Below are positions 16,460 through 24,449 of a stretch of DNA of 36,070 nucleotides, in pieces. Source of the DNA: Acidimicrobiia bacterium (GTDB lineage Bacteria; Actinomycetota; Acidimicrobiia; Acidimicrobiales; Aldehydirespiratoraceae). Each line of letters begins with the position of its first letter. Position 1 is the first letter of the stretch. The notes under the pieces were generated by a model. The model was not told the DNA's origin. It searched no databases and saw only the letters and a list, made by a program, of their open reading frames with translations. Where the stretch lies: the NCBI GenBank assembly GCA_003231645.1, contig QIIW01000008.1, positions 1 through 36,070 of the forward strand, read 5' to 3'. Position numbers and translations under genes: made by a program.

Positions 16460-17617
16460 TCAGCTTCGGGCGTTCCTGATCGCGATCACGTCGTCGGCGA
16501 ATCTCCCGGCTGACTGTGAGATGCCGTTGGTGAGAACTCCCTGAAGCCCTTGATTCCATGCGGCAAGCGCGTAGCGTTCGGTCGGGGTACGGTCGATGAG
16601 GTAGCGAAGGTAGCGGGCTTCGAGCCGGATGCCGTCCGAAGGGTCGAGCGGGTCGGTGCGGACGCCAAGCAGGTTGGATTCGATGAACTCGATGGTCCCC
16701 GGGCTGATCTGGGCAACTCCGAGGTGGCCGGCGGGTCCGATCGCATCGGGGCGCCAGTTGGATTCCTTCCAAGCGAGGGCTTCGAGGAGGCCGCGCGGCA
16801 CGGAATACACGGCCGACCACTTCCCGAACAGCGGGGTGAGCGACGTAGCGCCGATCGCTGACGGGTCGGGAACCGTCGCGGCCGGAGTGGTGGCGGTCGT
16901 TGGTGGCAGGGGCGTTGCCGTCGTGGTCGGTGGCGTTGCCGTCGTGGTCGGTGGCGTGGTCGTGGTCGTCGGTGGCGTGGTCGTGGTGGTCGGTGGCATC
17001 GTGGTCGGTGGCGTGGTCGTGAAGCCGGGTATTACGAGTTCATCTCCGACCCCGATCCGATCGGGGTCGGAGATCGAGTTGGCATCGGCCAACACCCCGG
17101 CACGAAGACCGAACGAGACGGCGATCCCGGACAGCGTGTCGCCGGGAACGACCGTGTGGGTCCGTGGCGGGCCGGCGGTGGAGGTGTCAGTTGGCGCAGA
17201 CGGGATGGGGGCAGCCGGGCCGCTGTCCAGCCTCAGGTCCCGGCCGGCGATGATCAGGTCGGGGTTGGCAATCGAGTTGAGTTGCGCGAGTCGGGCCACG
17301 ACCAACCCGAAACGCGTCGCGATGAGCCAAAGAGTGTCGCCGGGAGTGATGCGATACGTGGACGACGAAGGCTGGGTTGTGGTGGTCGCCGTTTCGCCGG
17401 GATCGGCGAGGACGATGGTGCTGCCGGCGACAATCAGGTCGGGATCGGCGATCCCGTTCCAGGAGACGAGTTGGGCAACGCTCACCTGGTGGGCGGCGGC
17501 GATCCCGCTGAGGGTGTCGCCGCGAGAAACCACCACCGAGCCGGTGGCGAGGGTCAACGTCGCGACGAGGGCGATGATCGTCGCTAGCGACACGGTCGGG
17601 CGCAGAGCGGATAACAC
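16460..17617 (-). CDS. Secreted LysM protein with lytic transglycosylase-like domain
   Basis: A 385-residue exported cell-wall protein, probably cleaving peptidoglycan glycan strands. Residues 1-26 are a signal peptide or anchor (VSLATIIALVATLTLATG). Three LysM repeats follow at about 28-71, 87-131 and 153-197, each with a GDTLxxIA and an (I)xDPDxIxxG segment. A Thr/Pro linker spans about 200-247. Residues about 260-380 resemble an SLT transglycosylase, with Glu285 in AWKESNW as the likely catalytic acid and HLGVAQISPGT after it. The GTG start has GGAGG six bases upstream. It is transcribed alone, judging from flanking gaps and its own promoter-like site. Confidence 0.9.
   Translation of the reverse strand: MLSALRPTVSLATIIALVATLTLATGSVVVSRGDTLSGIAAAHQVSVAQLVSWNGIADPDLIVAGSTIVLADPGETATTTTQPSSSTYRITPGDTLWLIATRFGLVVARLAQLNSIANPDLIIAGRDLRLDSGPAAPIPSAPTDTSTAGPPRTHTVVPGDTLSGIAVSFGLRAGVLADANSISDPDRIGVGDELVIPGFTTTPPTTMPPTTTTTPPTTTTTPPTTTATPPTTTATPLPPTTATTPAATVPDPSAIGATSLTPLFGKWSAVYSVPRGLLEALAWKESNWRPDAIGPAGHLGVAQISPGTIEFIESNLLGVRTDPLDPSDGIRLEARYLRYLIDRTPTERYALAAWNQGLQGVLTNGISQSAGRFADDVIAIRNARS
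16877..17020. repeat. Thr/Pro-coding short tandem repeats
   Basis: Degenerate repeats built on GTCGTGGTCGGTGGC encode the PPTTT-type linker of the LysM protein. Two nearly adjacent copies of GGTGGCGTTGCCGTCGTGGTC show recent duplication. It is a flexible wall-spanning linker and a likely site of length variation. Confidence 0.8.
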
Positions 17618-17656
17618 GGCAGGCCTCCAAGAGGGGGTCTCCGCCCGCTGGTCGGC

Positions 17657-17685
17657 AACCTAGTGGTCAGAGTCACCATCGGCAA
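17657..17685 (-). promoter_or_regulatory. Predicted promoter of the LysM protein gene
   Basis: On the minus strand TTGCCG (17680-17685), a 17-base spacer and TAGGTT (17657-17662) precede the GTG at 17617. RNA would start near 17650, leaving a leader of about 33 bases that contains the GGAGG ribosome site. Confidence 0.4.
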
Positions 17686-17746
17686 CAGCCATTCGATCGA
17701 GGCCACAAGGCGTGACGATGAACGTACGGATGCAGGCGTTGGGTGG

Positions 17747-19363
17747 TCAGGAGTCTCTCTGAGACCGGCGAACCTCGGCGCGGCGCTCGGCGTCGAGTCG
17801 GCCCAGCGTCGGTTCGGCCCCGTGGTCGACGAACTTCATGGCCGCGGCGAGCGCGGTGTGGCCGGCCTGCTCGGCAATTTGGGTGTGCATGCGCTGGCAG
17901 ATGCGCCGGTAGGCGGGATGGCCCTGGGGGCTGGTGCGCAGCTCGAGCATGTGCATTGCCTCCCGGGCGTTGAACTGCATGGAGTAGCGGACCCGGTAGG
18001 CCAGCGCAACCGCGTACTGAGCCTCGGCCGGGTGATCCTCGGCGATGAGATCGTGGAGGTCGGCCGAACGCTCCATCGCCGAGTCGAACTGGCGCGACAG
18101 ACCGGCGGCTTCGACCGGTGCCGGTCTGACGAACCCGTGCCGGGGTGAGAGCGGCTGCCATTCGATCGTCAGCATCCGGTGACGTTGCAGGTCGCGGAAC
18201 GCGCCGTAGTCGGAGAGTACGTCGAAGCGGTAGAAGGTGCGCTCGAGGGCGCGGCCCGGACGCTGCCGGCGATGCTCGCGGTGGCCGACATAGGCGAGTA
18301 TGACCTCGAGGCGCTCTTCGGTGCTCATGCGCTCAACCTGCTCGGCAATCAATCGCTCGGGCAGTGAGGTGTGAGGGTAGAGCATCGCGGTGACGGCCTT
18401 GATCTCGCCGTCGGGGTCGAAGTCGACAAGATCGACATTGTCGTTGTCCGCCGGATCCGAGGGGTGTCGACCGAACACCGACTCGGCGATGTCGTCCATG
18501 GAGTCGCGGATGTCAGCGAGATACCGCGAGGTTCGCACTCCCCGGTCGGGAAGGTCGACCCGCTTCAGAAACGACGGCACGACCTTTCGCAGTTCATGGA
18601 GCATCAGGTCGGCATAGGTCCGGGCCTCGGGCAGAGGGTGGGCCCGCATGCGCAACAGAAGAGCCTCGTAGGCTTGGCCGGTGCCGTAGATACCGACGTT
18701 GGAGAGCGACGCCGCGGGGAGCATGCCGCGCACGGCGTCGAGGGCCCGGGCCTTGGTTGCGGTGCGGTAGGCGAAGTCACTGTCGGCGGGGCCCATCGGT
18801 TGGACCGACATGAAGAACTCCCGCATCTGCGGGATGAGAGATGAGTAGGACTCGAAAATCCGATCCATGTCGGCAACGAAACGGGTGCCGTGGCGGGAAC
18901 CCATGATCTCGGGATCCCGGTAGTAGCGGAATCGGCCTCCGAGGCGCTGGTCGTAGGCGATGTAGCGGGTGCTCTGCTCGAGGTACGACATGATTCGGCC
19001 CCACTCGAGGACCTTGGTGAGTACGTTGGATGCCTGCTCGCACGCGAGATGGACCCCGCCGAGTTGAGCAACGCTGTCGTCGCCGTATTCGAAGAACACC
19101 TTGTCGTACAGTTCCTCGGCCCGCCGCAGGCCCACTGTGGCGTCGATCGATTGGTCGCCCTCGATGTCGAGGTCGCCGACGAACTCCTTGAGAAACAGTC
19201 GGCGCAGGCTCAGCGGCGAACGTGAGTAACGCGCGAACAGGGCTCCCTTTACGACCTCGGGCAGGTTCACAAGTGCGAAGACCGGCTGATCGAGGTTCGT
19301 GAAATAGCGCCGGAGGATGTCGGCTTCGGCGGCTGAGAACTCTTCGGCGATGTATACCGTCAT
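17747..19363 (-). CDS. Double-domain ThyX (flavin-dependent thymidylate synthase) homologue
   Basis: 538 residues, about twice the usual ThyX length, and apparently two ThyX-like domains in tandem (about 1-280 and 310-520). The canonical signature RHRxxSxNExSxR is split. The first half keeps its end (Arg123, Ser126, Glu129, Ser131, Arg133, Tyr134 in WGRIMSYLEQSTRY) but has WG in place of RH. The second half keeps RHR (394-396) but loses the rest (MLTIEWQPLSP). Each half also carries the later helix with a conserved arginine (ALLLRMRAHPLPEARTYADLM; MHMLELRTSPQGHPAYRRIC). ThyX makes dTMP at subunit interfaces, so complementary half-sites are possible. Loss of activity and a new role is the alternative. 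No Shine-Dalgarno sequence; TAGGCT precedes the ATG. Confidence 0.85.
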   Translation of the reverse strand: MTVYIAEEFSAAEADILRRYFTNLDQPVFALVNLPEVVKGALFARYSRSPLSLRRLFLKEFVGDLDIEGDQSIDATVGLRRAEELYDKVFFEYGDDSVAQLGGVHLACEQASNVLTKVLEWGRIMSYLEQSTRYIAYDQRLGGRFRYYRDPEIMGSRHGTRFVADMDRIFESYSSLIPQMREFFMSVQPMGPADSDFAYRTATKARALDAVRGMLPAASLSNVGIYGTGQAYEALLLRMRAHPLPEARTYADLMLHELRKVVPSFLKRVDLPDRGVRTSRYLADIRDSMDDIAESVFGRHPSDPADNDNVDLVDFDPDGEIKAVTAMLYPHTSLPERLIAEQVERMSTEERLEVILAYVGHREHRRQRPGRALERTFYRFDVLSDYGAFRDLQRHRMLTIEWQPLSPRHGFVRPAPVEAAGLSRQFDSAMERSADLHDLIAEDHPAEAQYAVALAYRVRYSMQFNAREAMHMLELRTSPQGHPAYRRICQRMHTQIAEQAGHTALAAAMKFVDHGAEPTLGRLDAERRAEVRRSQRDS

Positions 19364-19372
19364 GCGGGTGGG

Positions 19373-19378
19373 AGCCTA
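19373..19378 (-). promoter_or_regulatory. Candidate -10 for leaderless transcription of the ThyX homologue
   Basis: TAGGCT ends 9 bases before the ATG at 19363, with no Shine-Dalgarno sequence between. This is weak evidence on its own and gains support from the same layout at other genes here. Confidence 0.25.
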
Positions 19379-19435
19379 CGTTGGGCCATTGCGTCCATCG
19401 CGGATACGAATCTCCGGGCGGACGTCACTGCGTGA

Positions 19436-20047
19436 TCAGATCCACACGTCCAGACAATCGGTCTCGGTACGCACGCTCAGCCGTGTGGCCCGGCCCACCC
19501 GCGCACCGTCGAGGCGGATCGGTATCGGTCGATCGAAGTCGAGTTGGAGTGCGGCAGATTGTCCAATCCGGATATCGGGATGAGGTACGTGCCCGCCGGA
19601 GGGCAACCTGCGCCCGGCCTCGAAGCGGTCGCTCAAGGTGAGATTCGAGTCGACGAGGTCTGGCAACCCATCGCCGGGATGGGCACGGGGTGCGATGTTC
19701 CACCGGCCGAGGAAGTCGGTGTTGGCGACGACCACCACCCGGCCGCGTAGCCGGAAGCGTCGCGCAATCAGATGGGCGATGAACCAGTCGAGTCGGCCGT
19801 CGATCAGTACGGCACCGATGTCGACCCGTACATGCGTCGCACCACCAATTCGGAGCCGCTCGGTGTCGCGGCCCCCGCCAAGTCCGCGGCAGAGGTCCCC
19901 TCCCGTGAGGCACAATCGCGGCAGTGACTTGTTGGCCCGTCGGGCCTCGGCGACCAGTTCCCGGGCCGCCGAGTCGTCGTCGATCCAGACCGCGTCGGCC
20001 GGTACCTCCTCGGTACGACCCCAGTTTTCGCCGACGTTCAGTCCCAC
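19436..20047 (-). CDS. Diacylglycerol-kinase-like protein (divergent lipid kinase fold)
   Basis: The GTG start gives 203 residues, overlapping the helicase stop by 10 bases. The C-terminal half resembles the second domain of YegS/diacylglycerol kinases: ANTDFLGRWNIAPRAHPGDG (108-127) followed by HVPHPDI and a beta-rich end with IRLDGARVG. The N-terminal part has GGDLCRGLGG (49-58) where active kinases have the nucleotide-binding GGDGT. The protein is also shorter than the usual 290-300 residues. It may be a lipid kinase with altered nucleotide binding or a non-catalytic lipid-binding protein. It follows the HelY-type helicase and is probably co-transcribed with it. Homologues in other actinobacteria are usually left unnamed. 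Confidence 0.7.
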   Translation of the reverse strand: MGLNVGENWGRTEEVPADAVWIDDDSAARELVAEARRANKSLPRLCLTGGDLCRGLGGGRDTERLRIGGATHVRVDIGAVLIDGRLDWFIAHLIARRFRLRGRVVVVANTDFLGRWNIAPRAHPGDGLPDLVDSNLTLSDRFEAGRRLPSGGHVPHPDIRIGQSAALQLDFDRPIPIRLDGARVGRATRLSVRTETDCLDVWI

Positions 20048-22536
20048 GTCAGGTCGATGGCGCCGGACGCGGCGACCACCCCTCGTTGGATCGATTCGAC
20101 GGCTGCTGCTGCCGTGGCGCGGGTGGCACTCCGCGGTGCGATCGTGGAGAGCTGGCGGAGAAGGTCGCTGAGTTGCTTGATGTTTCGCACGAAGTCGCCG
20201 GGTGTGAGAAGGTCGTCGGCGCCGATGATCACCGCGAGGCTTTCGCCCGCGGCCCACGAATGGGCGATGGCGGCGAATCCGCCGTCCGGGTTGCGGAACC
20301 GGGGTACGCCTGCCCGGCCCTGGATCCTCCGTAGGTCCGAGGTGATGGCACTGATCTCCACGAAGGCGGCGCGGGCTTTGGGTGACGGGAACCTCGGGTC
20401 GGGCGGTGGGCCTGATTGCCGGTTCTCGTAGGTGAAGGTCGAAGCCACAGATGCGATCTCCGGCGGGGTGAGATCATCGAAGGCTCCGCGAATGAGTGAG
20501 TCGGCCACCAGAAGATCGAGCTCGTGGTAGATACGTCCGAGAATGTGTCCCGGCGCGGTCAGGTGCCAGTCATCGAGATATCCGCGCTGGTGCAACACAT
20601 CGCAGATCGCGTCGAACTGGCGCGGGATCGACCCACGGTGGCGAGCGGCGATACGGCGTATGCGCTCGACTTCCTTGCGGGCAGTGGCCAGATCGGCGCG
20701 GGTGTGCCCAGTTGACGGAGCAGCTCGTCGCGGTCGGCGGACGTTGCCCTTGCCCCCGGATCGCTGCATCCGGCTGGCGACATCGGCACGGAACTCGGGT
20801 CGGTCCGGGGTGTGGGGAGTGGGGAGGTCGATGTGACCGACCGTGCGAGGAGGGTGCTCGAGATCCGTCGACTCCCATCTGATGTCGTGGCCGGAGGCAG
20901 TCACGAGCCGAATGCGCGCCCGCCCCCCTTTCCTCCAGCTCACACCCATCACCGCGAGTCGGTCGCCGCTGCTGTCGGCAACGAGATCACCAGGTCTGAG
21001 CCTGGTGATCGCCTCGTCGATCACCGATCTTTCGTCAGCCTTGGGCTCCGGTCCCGGGGCCCACTTGTCGCTGATGTCCTGTTCGAACTCGGCGACCCTG
21101 GTCTGTTGCCCGGCCAGTCGTGTCTCGAGACGGATGAGTTCGGAGTTGGATTGGTATTGCGCGAAAGAACGGGCAAGAAGGGCCCGGGCCCGGTCCGGGT
21201 CGCGGCGGGCAAGAAGGTTGACCGCCATGTTGTAGGTGGGACGGAAGGCCGACGTCAGACGGAAGCTCCGACTCGAAGCGAGCGTCGCCACCTGATCGAA
21301 GGTGATGAATGGTGACCACGGCACGAGGGCATGGCCGAGTTCGTCGATTCCCCGCCGGCCGGCCCGTCCGGTGATCTGGGTGAACTGGGCGGGAGTGAGA
21401 ATCTCGTGGGCCTCGCCGGTGAACTTCGACAATTTGTCGATGACGACACTCCTGGCCGGGAGGTTGACTCCGAGGGCGAGGGTCTCGGTGGCGAAAACCA
21501 CCTTCACGAGCCCCCGCGCGAATCCGATCTCGACCGCCTCCTTGAAGGCCGGCACCAGTCCGGCGTGGTGGCTGGCAATGCCCCGCTCAAGTCTCGACAG
21601 CCACGCGTCGGCGCCGAGTAGATGCAGATCGGCCTCATCGAGCGGTGAGATACGGTCCTCGGCAATGGCACGGATCTCGCGGGCCTGCTCGCGATCGGTG
21701 AACCTCGCACCTGCCCGCTCGAGTGCCTCGGCGGCCTCGTCGCATCCCTTGCGGCTGAACACGAACCAGATGGTGGGGAGCAGGCCGCGCTTCTCGAGCA
21801 TGTCGATCATCTCGAGACGGCGTGGGGTGCGCCATCGGCGGCGGCCGCGGCCCTTGTCACGACCCCCGCGCAGGTCGGGATCGAATCGGTGTCCTTCGGG
21901 ATTGGGTCGACCATCGACGAGGGTGGGAATCACGTGGAGCCGGCCCCCCGATCGGTCGGCGACGACGTAGAGGTTGGTGAGCTCGACCGGTCGTCTGGTC
22001 TCGGTCACCAGTGCCGTGCTTCCTCTGACCGTCTCGAGCCAGCCCCTGACCTCCTCGGCGTTGGAGACAGTGGCCGACAGGCAGACCAGGCTCACGCGGG
22101 ACGGGAGATTGAGGATCACCTCTTCCCACACCGGGCCGCGATAGGTGTCTTCGAGATAGTGGACCTCGTCGAGCACGACAAGGTCCAGAGAGTGCAGGTC
22201 GCGGCCCTCGTAGAGCATGTTGCGGAGCACCTCGGTGGTCATCACGACCACGTCGGCGTCTGCGTTGATCGTGTTGTCACCGGTGAGCAAGCCCACCCGA
22301 CGGCGCCCGATGCGACGGGACAGATCATTGAACTTCTGGTTCGACAATGCCTTGATCGGAGCGGTGTAGAACGCGCGGCGACCGGCCGCCAATGCCTTGT
22401 CGATGCCGTGTTCGGCGACCACCGTCTTGCCCGATCCGGTGGGAGCGGCGACCACCACGCTCGACCCTCGGTCGATGTGTTCGATCGCCTCGATCTGGAA
22501 GCGATCGAGCCGAAACTCCACTGGTCGTCGGGTCAC
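20038..22536 (-). CDS. helY: Ski2-like DEAD/DEAH-box RNA helicase (HelY type)
   Basis: An 832-residue superfamily 2 helicase, probably unwinding RNA. Walker A is APTGSGKT (31-38), motif II is DEVH (123-126), motif III is LSATVSNAEE, and motif VI is QITGRAGRRG. The SHHAGLVPAFKE and ATETLALGVNLPAR segments are typical of the Ski2/Mtr4 family. The C-terminal third is the helical DSHCT-like region (RQFDAICDVLHQRGYLD, DLLVADSL). The GTG start overlaps the tatC stop as GTGA. The tatA-tatC-helicase order next to the proteasome cluster is the standard actinobacterial arrangement. Its physiological RNA targets are not known. Confidence 0.92.
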   Translation of the reverse strand: MTRRPVEFRLDRFQIEAIEHIDRGSSVVVAAPTGSGKTVVAEHGIDKALAAGRRAFYTAPIKALSNQKFNDLSRRIGRRRVGLLTGDNTINADADVVVMTTEVLRNMLYEGRDLHSLDLVVLDEVHYLEDTYRGPVWEEVILNLPSRVSLVCLSATVSNAEEVRGWLETVRGSTALVTETRRPVELTNLYVVADRSGGRLHVIPTLVDGRPNPEGHRFDPDLRGGRDKGRGRRRWRTPRRLEMIDMLEKRGLLPTIWFVFSRKGCDEAAEALERAGARFTDREQAREIRAIAEDRISPLDEADLHLLGADAWLSRLERGIASHHAGLVPAFKEAVEIGFARGLVKVVFATETLALGVNLPARSVVIDKLSKFTGEAHEILTPAQFTQITGRAGRRGIDELGHALVPWSPFITFDQVATLASSRSFRLTSAFRPTYNMAVNLLARRDPDRARALLARSFAQYQSNSELIRLETRLAGQQTRVAEFEQDISDKWAPGPEPKADERSVIDEAITRLRPGDLVADSSGDRLAVMGVSWRKGGRARIRLVTASGHDIRWESTDLEHPPRTVGHIDLPTPHTPDRPEFRADVASRMQRSGGKGNVRRPRRAAPSTGHTRADLATARKEVERIRRIAARHRGSIPRQFDAICDVLHQRGYLDDWHLTAPGHILGRIYHELDLLVADSLIRGAFDDLTPPEIASVASTFTYENRQSGPPPDPRFPSPKARAAFVEISAITSDLRRIQGRAGVPRFRNPDGGFAAIAHSWAAGESLAVIIGADDLLTPGDFVRNIKQLSDLLRQLSTIAPRSATRATAAAAVESIQRGVVAASGAIDLTWD

Positions 22537-23297
22537 TCGGCCACGGACGCCTTTTGCCGGCGTTCGCGCACCCGTCCGAAGACGATCGCTATCTCGTAGA
22601 AGAGATACATCGGAACCGACATCACCATGAGCGTGTACGGGTCTCCGCTGGGGGTGATGACCGCGACCACGACCACGATGCCCACAATCGCGTATCGTCG
22701 CACGGCCCGCAGCGTACGGTTGTGGACGATCCCGAGGACCTGCAGGAATATCAGCACGATCGGGAACTCGAATCCGATACCGAACGCCACGATCATCTTG
22801 ATGACGAAACCGACGTACTCGAGGGGCGAGAAAATCTCCTGGAAGCTCGCTCCTCCGAGGCTCTGCAAGAACTGGAAGGCCCGGGGAAGGCTCCAGTAGG
22901 CGAGCCCGCCGCCGAGGGCGAACAGTCCCACGCCGGAGAACATGAAGGGAATTGCGTAGCGCTTCTCACTGGACTTGAGCCCCGGGGCGATGAATCGCCA
23001 GAGCTGCCAGAGGATGACCGGCACCGCCGCGATGACGCCGCCATAGGAGGCGACGACCAGCCTCACGCCGAGGGGCTCGAGTGGGTTCTGCACGTAGAGC
23101 CGGCAGTTCTCGGCTGTCGACTTGGTGTCGCAGTAGGGCCTGAGCAGGAATTCGATTATCTGCGGGTAGACAATCCAGCTCACGACCGCTCCGACGGCGA
23201 TGGCCACGAAGGAGATGATGAGCCGCCGACGGAGTTCGGCGAGATGTTCCATCAGGGTCATGCGACCGTCTGCTGATGCCTCCGCGGTGGTCGCCAT
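22533..23297 (-). CDS. tatC: Twin-arginine translocase subunit TatC
   Basis: The polytopic core of the Tat system, which binds twin-arginine signal peptides and exports folded proteins. The 254-residue protein has the N-terminal cytoplasmic MEHLAELRRRL (16-26), six membrane segments, and the conserved PSGDPYTLMVMSVPMYLFYE near helix 5-6. The loop YVQNPLEP and the FIAPGLKSSEKRY segment are also typical. It starts 6 bases after the TatA stop and overlaps the helicase start. The C-terminal tail is basic and cytoplasmic. Confidence 0.96.
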   Translation of the reverse strand: MATTAEASADGRMTLMEHLAELRRRLIISFVAIAVGAVVSWIVYPQIIEFLLRPYCDTKSTAENCRLYVQNPLEPLGVRLVVASYGGVIAAVPVILWQLWRFIAPGLKSSEKRYAIPFMFSGVGLFALGGGLAYWSLPRAFQFLQSLGGASFQEIFSPLEYVGFVIKMIVAFGIGFEFPIVLIFLQVLGIVHNRTLRAVRRYAIVGIVVVVAVITPSGDPYTLMVMSVPMYLFYEIAIVFGRVRERRQKASVAE

Positions 23298-23303
23298 GGA
23301 TGC

Positions 23304-23648
23304 TCAGGCGTCGGTTTCGGTCTCGGCGTCGGTGGTGGGTTCCGGAGGTGGGGTGGGTTCCGGAGGTGGCGCGGGTTCCGGAGGTGGCGTGGGGTCGGCC
23401 ATGAGGGCCGGGGGGGCCTTCGGTGGAGGAGCGGCTTTGATCTCCCGTCCGAGAGCCCGGGTCTCCGCCTGGATCTCGGGGTCGACCATGGCGTCACGCA
23501 TCTCCTGCTGGAAGCCGCTCGACAGGCGTCGGAGTTCGCTCATGGCCTTGCCGAGCTGCCGCGCCGCCTCCGGGAGCTTGTTGGGACCGAGCACGATCAG
23601 TGCCACCAACAAGATCACCAGGATCTCCGGACCACCGAGATTTCCCAT
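23304..23648 (-). CDS. tatA: Sec-independent translocase TatA/TatB family protein
   Basis: A 114-residue protein with one N-terminal membrane helix (PEILVILLVALIVLG), the hinge GPNKLPE and an amphipathic helix (AARQLGKAMSELRR), the TatA/TatB plan. A glutamate at position 8 is TatB-like, so whether it works as the pore-forming TatA or the receptor TatB is uncertain. Only one such gene is in the window. The tail (about 75-106) is Pro/Glu-rich from an 18-base tandem repeat. It lies directly before tatC. No Shine-Dalgarno sequence is visible; TAGAGT, formed partly by the upstream stop codon, lies 6 bases before the ATG. Confidence 0.9.
   Translation of the reverse strand: MGNLGGPEILVILLVALIVLGPNKLPEAARQLGKAMSELRRLSSGFQQEMRDAMVDPEIQAETRALGREIKAAPPPKAPPALMADPTPPPEPAPPPEPTPPPEPTTDAETETDA
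23334..23387. repeat. 18-base tandem repeat, three copies
   Basis: Copies at 23334-23351 and 23352-23369 are identical (GGTGGGTTCCGGAGGTGG); 23370-23387 differs at two bases. They encode PPPEPT/A units in the TatA/B tail and keep the frame. Confidence 0.85.
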
Positions 23649-23657
23649 GGCGAAACT

Positions 23658-23912
23658 CTATCGAGTGAAGGGTGCGTGGCGGGGGCCAGGCCGGCGGAGT
23701 CTGACCACGGCCTCGGAGTGGATGACACCGGCGCGTTCCATCATGGCGACGGTGTCGCGACCGAGTTCGGCCAGCGCCACAGATGCCGTGCCGGCCCGTC
23801 GCAACGACAGGCGCAGCCGGGTCAGCTCGGCCCCGAGACGGCGGAGCGACCATGCGGTTGCCAGCACGACGACCATCAGGGATGCGGCCGGTAGAAGCAC
23901 GATCGCGGGCAC
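23658..23912 (-). CDS. Small single-pass membrane protein, unknown function
   Basis: 84 residues from a GTG start. One N-terminal membrane helix (about 3-21, AIVLLPAASLMVVVLATAW) is followed by an arginine-rich, probably helical cytoplasmic part (RRLGAELTRLRLSLRRAG, ALAELGRDTVAMMERAGV). It ends at a TAG 9 bases before the TatA/B ATG, so it is likely in the same operon. No family is recognised. There is no Shine-Dalgarno sequence; TACCGT lies 7 bases before the start codon. Confidence 0.65.
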   Translation of the reverse strand: MPAIVLLPAASLMVVVLATAWSLRRLGAELTRLRLSLRRAGTASVALAELGRDTVAMMERAGVIHSEAVVRLRRPGPRHAPFTR

Positions 23913-23919
23913 CGGGTCA

Positions 23920-23925
23920 ACGGTA
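23920..23925 (-). promoter_or_regulatory. Candidate -10 for leaderless transcription of the 84-residue protein gene
   Basis: TACCGT ends exactly 7 bases before the GTG at 23912, the spacing expected if RNA begins at the start codon. No -35 is evident. Confidence 0.3.
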
Positions 23926-23963
23926 TCTCCCGGCCTCCCCGCCGTGGGCGATCCTCGGGCCGT

Positions 23964-24296
23964 TCAGCCTTCCAGGAGGTGGCTGATCGCCTCGTCCCAC
24001 GACGAGGTGTCGTGCAGTTGGTCGTGGAACTCGAGCAGGTCGTCGTGGGTTATCGGCTGACCTTCACGCGCCTCGTCGAGTTCGGCTGGGAGGGTCCAGG
24101 TGTCCATCGTCACACCTGATGCGACGAGCAGGTCGATGGTGCGGGGTTCGGCCGGCTTCACGACGGTCATATGGCAGGTGGGACAGCGAAACGAGTATTC
24201 ACCGCGGTTGTCGTTGATACACACCCTGACGCGGACGTCGGCCGTGGTGAGCTCCACATCGCCGCACGTTTCGCAGCTTGCCCGAATAGTAGCCAT
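23964..24296 (-). CDS. Small zinc-ribbon protein, unknown function
   Basis: 110 residues. Cys8 and Cys11 (CETC) and Cys38 and Cys41 (CPTC) can form a zinc ribbon around a beta segment (VELTTADVRVRVC). The C-terminal half is acidic and helical (DDLLEFHDQLHD, SWDEAISHLLEG). No known name fits. It may bind nucleic acid or protein, but nothing confirms this. It is divergent from the phosphodiesterase gene and lies upstream of the Tat genes on the same strand. Confidence 0.8.
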   Translation of the reverse strand: MATIRASCETCGDVELTTADVRVRVCINDNRGEYSFRCPTCHMTVVKPAEPRTIDLLVASGVTMDTWTLPAELDEAREGQPITHDDLLEFHDQLHDTSSWDEAISHLLEG

Positions 24297-24355
24297 GTGC
24301 CGAAAAGACCTCGATCCTCGTCCCTGTACCGGCCTCCATCGGCACCCCAGTCGGC

Positions 24356-24400
24356 GGCCTAAAGGGCCCCTAGGCCCGGTTTCGGTGGGTTATTGGGCCC
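24356..24400. repeat. Palindrome-rich GGGCCC region in a divergent gap
   Basis: GGCCTA (24356-24361) mirrors TAGGCC (24371-24376). Within and after this are GGGCCC at 24364-24369, CCTAGG at 24369-24374 and a second GGGCCC at 24395-24400, 31 bases from the first. The 153-base gap 24297-24449 between divergent genes otherwise shows nothing I can name. An operator pair is possible. Confidence 0.45.
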
Positions 24401-24449
24401 AGTTGGGCGACCTCCGACGTGTGTGTGCGCCGAGGATTCGCGTGCGAGC

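Noticed and set aside
16877..17020. Short repeats first suspected to be a CRISPR-like array
   Set aside because: The units are short, degenerate and in frame, and they encode the Thr/Pro linker of the LysM protein. No spacers or cas genes.
24298..24306. GCCGAAAAG resembling a flagellar/WhiG-type -10 element
   Set aside because: No matching -35 at the proper distance and no flagellar or sporulation gene nearby.
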